A stretch of DNA of 15,840 nt. Origin: Actinomycetota bacterium (lineage in GTDB: Bacteria; Actinomycetota; Acidimicrobiia; Acidimicrobiales; Ilumatobacteraceae). The stretch covers positions 1-15,840 of the forward strand of contig SXPW01000089.1 of the NCBI GenBank assembly GCA_005793785.1, in the 5' to 3' direction. A program made the translations under genes and the position numbers. Below are positions 14,267 to 15,840 of the stretch, one piece after another (positions within the stretch are counted from its first letter, which is position 1; each line of letters opens with the position of its first letter). The notes beneath the pieces are model-generated. The model worked only from the letters and a program-made list of their open reading frames with translations, was not told the DNA's origin and did not search any database.

Positions 14267-15034
14267 ATGCTGCTTGCAGCAAGCAATCCACTCGGGCTCG
14301 AAGGAGCCTCAGCGGAGCTGGTGTACAACGGATTCTCCTTCGCCGTCGCGGCGATGGGAATCGGATTCGTGTACTTCCTCGTCTCCCGCAACCGCGTAGC
14401 ACCGCAATACCGCAGCGCCGTCACCATGTCGGCGATGATCTGCGGTATCGCCGCCTACCACTACTGGCGCATCTTCGGCCAGTTCAACAGCGACTCATGG
14501 AACGAGGGCTACCGCTACGCGGACTGGCTCCTCACCGTTCCATTGCTCGTGGCTGAACTCGTCGTCGTGTCCGGTTTGAGCAAGGAAGCAGCGAAGAAGG
14601 TCACCCCACGACTCGTCGTGGCGGCCCTCTTGATGATCGCCACCGGTTATCCGGGCGAGACCGCAGAGGCTGGCAGCAGCACTCGTACGGTCTGGGGCAT
14701 CATCTCGAGCATCTTCATGCTCTACGTGCTCTACGAATTGTTCGCTGGCGAGGTGGGCAAGGCCCTCAAGTCACAGAGCGGAGAAGTGGGATCGAAGCTG
14801 AACAACGTTCGCTACCTGCTCCTCTTCACCTGGGGTGTCTACCCGATCGCCTACATCTTGGGCGATTCGACCAGCTGGCTCGCCGAAACACTCGGTCTGA
14901 GCAGCAGCGATGCAACCACCGCGATCCAGTTCGGCTACACCGTGGCCGACGTGTTGGCCAAGCCTGGTTACGGCTTGATCATCCTGGGAATCGCGATTGC
15001 GCGCTCCAACGCAGAGGGTTACCGAGCCGCCTAA
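14267..15034 (+). CDS. Light-driven proton-pump rhodopsin (proteo/xantho/actinorhodopsin group)
   Basis: A 255-residue, seven-helix retinal protein of the inner membrane that pumps protons outward in light. Helices lie at about 17-40, 49-70, 84-103, 112-128, 141-162, 179-200 and 217-246. The helix C block RYADWLLTVPLLVAE (83-97) carries acceptor Asp86, Thr90 and donor Glu97, the DTE triad of outward proton pumps. Leu94 at the proteorhodopsin-105 position predicts green absorption. His65 matches the His that pairs with the acceptor in proteorhodopsin. Helix G gives Asp228 and the Schiff-base Lys232. Gly144 (VWGIIS) aligns with bacteriorhodopsin Trp138 and xanthorhodopsin Gly156, the opening for a carotenoid antenna. 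Helix F has FTWGVYP. ATG 14267 has GGAGG 9 nt upstream. No retinal-synthesis gene is beside it. Confidence 0.95.
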   Translation: MLLAASNPLGLEGASAELVYNGFSFAVAAMGIGFVYFLVSRNRVAPQYRSAVTMSAMICGIAAYHYWRIFGQFNSDSWNEGYRYADWLLTVPLLVAELVVVSGLSKEAAKKVTPRLVVAALLMIATGYPGETAEAGSSTRTVWGIISSIFMLYVLYELFAGEVGKALKSQSGEVGSKLNNVRYLLLFTWGVYPIAYILGDSTSWLAETLGLSSSDATTAIQFGYTVADVLAKPGYGLIILGIAIARSNAEGYRAA

Positions 15035-15049
15035 GGCTCCCGCACTCTC

Positions 15050-15065
15050 CCACCCTTCGGGGTGG
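15050..15065 (+). repeat. Small UUCG-loop hairpin after the rhodopsin gene
   Basis: CCACCC-TTCG-GGGTGG is a perfect 6-bp stem closed by a very stable UUCG tetraloop. It starts 15 nt after the rhodopsin stop and is followed 3 nt later by the terminator hairpin. It may protect the mRNA 3' end or help termination. Confidence 0.6.
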
Positions 15066-15068
15066 ATG

Positions 15069-15107
15069 GAAAGACCCCGGTCGAAAGACCGGGGTCTTTC
15101 TTATTGT
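15069..15107 (+). terminator. Rho-independent terminator of the rhodopsin gene
   Basis: A perfect 14-bp stem, 15069-15082 with 15087-15100, is closed by a GAAA tetraloop and followed by a T-rich tract (TTATTGTT). The T tract contains the TAA of the convergent toxin gene (15101-15103). Read on the other strand the hairpin is not followed by a T run, so it serves mainly the rhodopsin transcript. Confidence 0.85.
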
Positions 15108-15502
15108 TCCCCTTCGCCACGCTCGCTCAGCCTCACGTGCAGCCACTGAGTGACCTCATCCACACCAATGGTTCCAGCAGCAACTTCGAGCATGAACGCC
15201 ACAGCGTCGTCATCCGTCGATGTGAGTCGGTAGCTGTTCAATTCACAAAACATTCGTAGACACATCCACGCCAGCCGTTTGTTGCCGTCGAGAAGCGGAT
15301 GATTTTTCGCGATTCGCACGCACAGCACCGCAGCTTTGGCTTCGAACCCCTGATAAAACTCTTGACCACCGAAAGAGGCCTCTGGTGCCACCAAGGCTGA
15401 ATCAAGCAGGTCAAGCCGCGCACTTCGGGCAACGGTTTCAACCGATAAGCCCGTCACCTCTGCTGCAATGATGAGCGCTTGCTCGAGAGAAAGAAACCTC
15501 AC
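15101..15502 (-). CDS. doc: Doc/Fic-family death-on-curing toxin
   Basis: A 133-residue Fic-fold protein. The core motif HPLLDGNKR (68-76) matches the Doc form HxFx(D/A)xNKR, with Leu70 in place of the usual Phe; His68, Asp72, Asn74, Lys75 and Arg76 are intact. P1 Doc, of similar length (126), uses this inverted motif to phosphorylate EF-Tu and stop translation rather than to AMPylate. The upstream part (LSLEQALIIAAEVTG, FGGQEFYQGFEAKAAVL) also fits Doc. The GTG at 15502 overlaps the antitoxin TGA (GTGA), giving coupled, antitoxin-first synthesis. The TAA lies in the T tract of the rhodopsin terminator. Activity on EF-Tu is inferred from family. Confidence 0.88.
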   Translation of the reverse strand: MRFLSLEQALIIAAEVTGLSVETVARSARLDLLDSALVAPEASFGGQEFYQGFEAKAAVLCVRIAKNHPLLDGNKRLAWMCLRMFCELNSYRLTSTDDDAVAFMLEVAAGTIGVDEVTQWLHVRLSERGEGEQ

Positions 15503-15726
15503 TCTGCAAGACGACGAAGAATTTCCTTGTCTTGCTCTATCAAGAGAGCGAGCCGCGAACGAAAGTCTTTGTCGTCCCTTGAACGATCGATCTCCACCCG
15601 CAATGACTGGATGATGAGTTGATTGAGGCTGACGCCGCGCGCTCGAGCGACAGTCGCCGCCTCAATCGCAAGGTCGTGTGGAAGTCGCACCGTTGACTGG
15701 TGAAGGCTGGGTGGTTTTGATGTCAT
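15499..15726 (-). CDS. Ribbon-helix-helix antitoxin paired with Doc
   Basis: A 75-residue Arc/MetJ/CopG-type protein. A beta-strand (STVRLP, 11-16) is followed by helix A (about 17-30), the turn GVSLN (31-35) and helix B (36-47), the usual RHH DNA-binding dimer. The charged remainder (48-75, DRSRDDKDF to EILRRLAE) should wrap and neutralise the toxin. Classic Doc partners are Phd/YefM antitoxins, so an RHH partner is a less common pairing. The ATG at 15726 has no Shine-Dalgarno; an in-frame stop lies just upstream, and a -10 box ends 6 nt before the ATG, so translation is probably leaderless. It likely represses its own promoter at the overlapping palindrome. Confidence 0.85.
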   Translation of the reverse strand: MTSKPPSLHQSTVRLPHDLAIEAATVARARGVSLNQLIIQSLRVEIDRSRDDKDFRSRLALLIEQDKEILRRLAE

Positions 15727-15750
15727 GCTGTCATGATATCATGACAGCAT
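15725..15750. promoter_or_regulatory. 26-bp perfect palindromic operator of the toxin-antitoxin operon
   Basis: All 13 base pairs of the inverted repeat match (half-site ATGCTGTCATGAT). It runs from the first two bases of the antitoxin ATG outward and covers the whole -10 box. Such a site is what an autoregulating RHH dimer or tetramer would bind. Confidence 0.8.
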
Positions 15751-15761
15751 TACACCGCCAA
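15733..15761 (-). promoter_or_regulatory. Promoter of the toxin-antitoxin operon (leaderless)
   Basis: On the minus strand TTGGCG (15761-15756) and TATCAT (15738-15733) are spaced by exactly 17 bp; TATCAT matches the -10 consensus at 5 of 6 positions. GACAGC (6 nt) then precedes the ATG, so the start site is expected at the A of the start codon. Confidence 0.7.
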
Positions 15762-15810
15762 CCACACGCAACGTGTGGGCAACAGCCTCGACACCTCAGT
15801 GGTGGCGAGG
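15762..15810. repeat. Two inverted repeats upstream of the toxin-antitoxin promoter
   Basis: CCACACG-CAA-CGTGTGG (15762-15778) is a perfect 7-bp inverted repeat directly next to the -35 box. A second one, CCTCG (15786-15790) with CGAGG (15806-15810), encloses CACC-TCAGT-GGTG. Neither is followed by a T tract. They could be a second protein-binding site or part of an element cut by the window edge. I see no gene between 15751 and 15840. Confidence 0.45.
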
Positions 15811-15840
15811 GAATTAAGCGCGTAGGAGCAGTTGGCGCAG

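Noticed and set aside
15725..15750. 26-bp palindrome as a recombination or attachment site
   Set aside because: No second copy or integrase gene is seen, and its overlap with the -10 box and start codon is better explained as an autoregulatory operator.
15812..15840. tRNA-like start (AGCAGTTGGCGCAG) at the right edge
   Set aside because: The D-loop-like string is suggestive, but an acceptor stem and D-stem pairing cannot be fitted in the bases present.

Overview
The window reads as a chromosomal segment of a GC-rich, probably aquatic actinobacterium. CarD, a soluble acyl-ACP desaturase of the actinobacterial type, a long-form RmlA, many GTG starts, a P450/SDR-rich gene content and a proton-pumping rhodopsin all fit. 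Acidimicrobiia-like or related freshwater/marine Actinomycetota is my best guess, but it is inference from gene content, not a phylogeny. There is no sign of IS elements, phage or CRISPR.

Layout. (1) 1-96: the 3' end of a + strand gene entering from the left. (2) 119-6726, minus strand: a tight seven-gene run read right to left, rmlA-rmlC-rmlB-rmlD (dTDP-L-rhamnose synthesis), then an acyl-ACP desaturase, a kinase-fold phosphotransferase and a lipocalin-like RDHSWG protein. A possible 11-codon leader peptide overlaps the desaturase start. (3) 6771-10037, plus strand: class III aminotransferase, SDR and cytochrome P450. (4) 9991-13814, minus strand: carD, a PuuA/GlnA3-like gamma-glutamyl-amine ligase, SDR and a 3-hydroxyisobutyrate-dehydrogenase-family enzyme. 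The last gene overlaps the P450 tail to tail by 47 bp. (5) 13911-13984: tRNA-Arg(TCT). (6) 14267-15034, plus strand: a rhodopsin with the D-T-E proton-pump triad, a green-type tuning Leu, and a Gly at the site known to open a carotenoid-antenna fenestration. Two tandem hairpins follow it. (7) 15101-15726, minus strand: a toxin-antitoxin pair, ribbon-helix-helix antitoxin plus Doc/Fic toxin, under a 26-bp perfect palindrome that covers the -10 box and the start codon.

How the genes work together. The rml block makes dTDP-rhamnose. The desaturase/kinase/lipocalin-like genes behind it suggest a link to unsaturated lipid or glycolipid chemistry (inference). The aminotransferase and the PuuA-like ligase lie in facing operons with four oxidoreductases, consistent with amine or amino-acid catabolism, but no aldehyde dehydrogenase or gamma-glutamyl hydrolase is present to complete a known route. 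The rhodopsin stands alone; no retinal or carotenoid synthesis gene is in the window.

A recurring signal is a TAnnnT hexamer 6-9 nt before a start codon with no Shine-Dalgarno, i.e. apparent leaderless promoters (rmlA, aminotransferase, SDR, leader peptide, antitoxin). The rhodopsin, carD and rmlD instead have clear Shine-Dalgarno sites.
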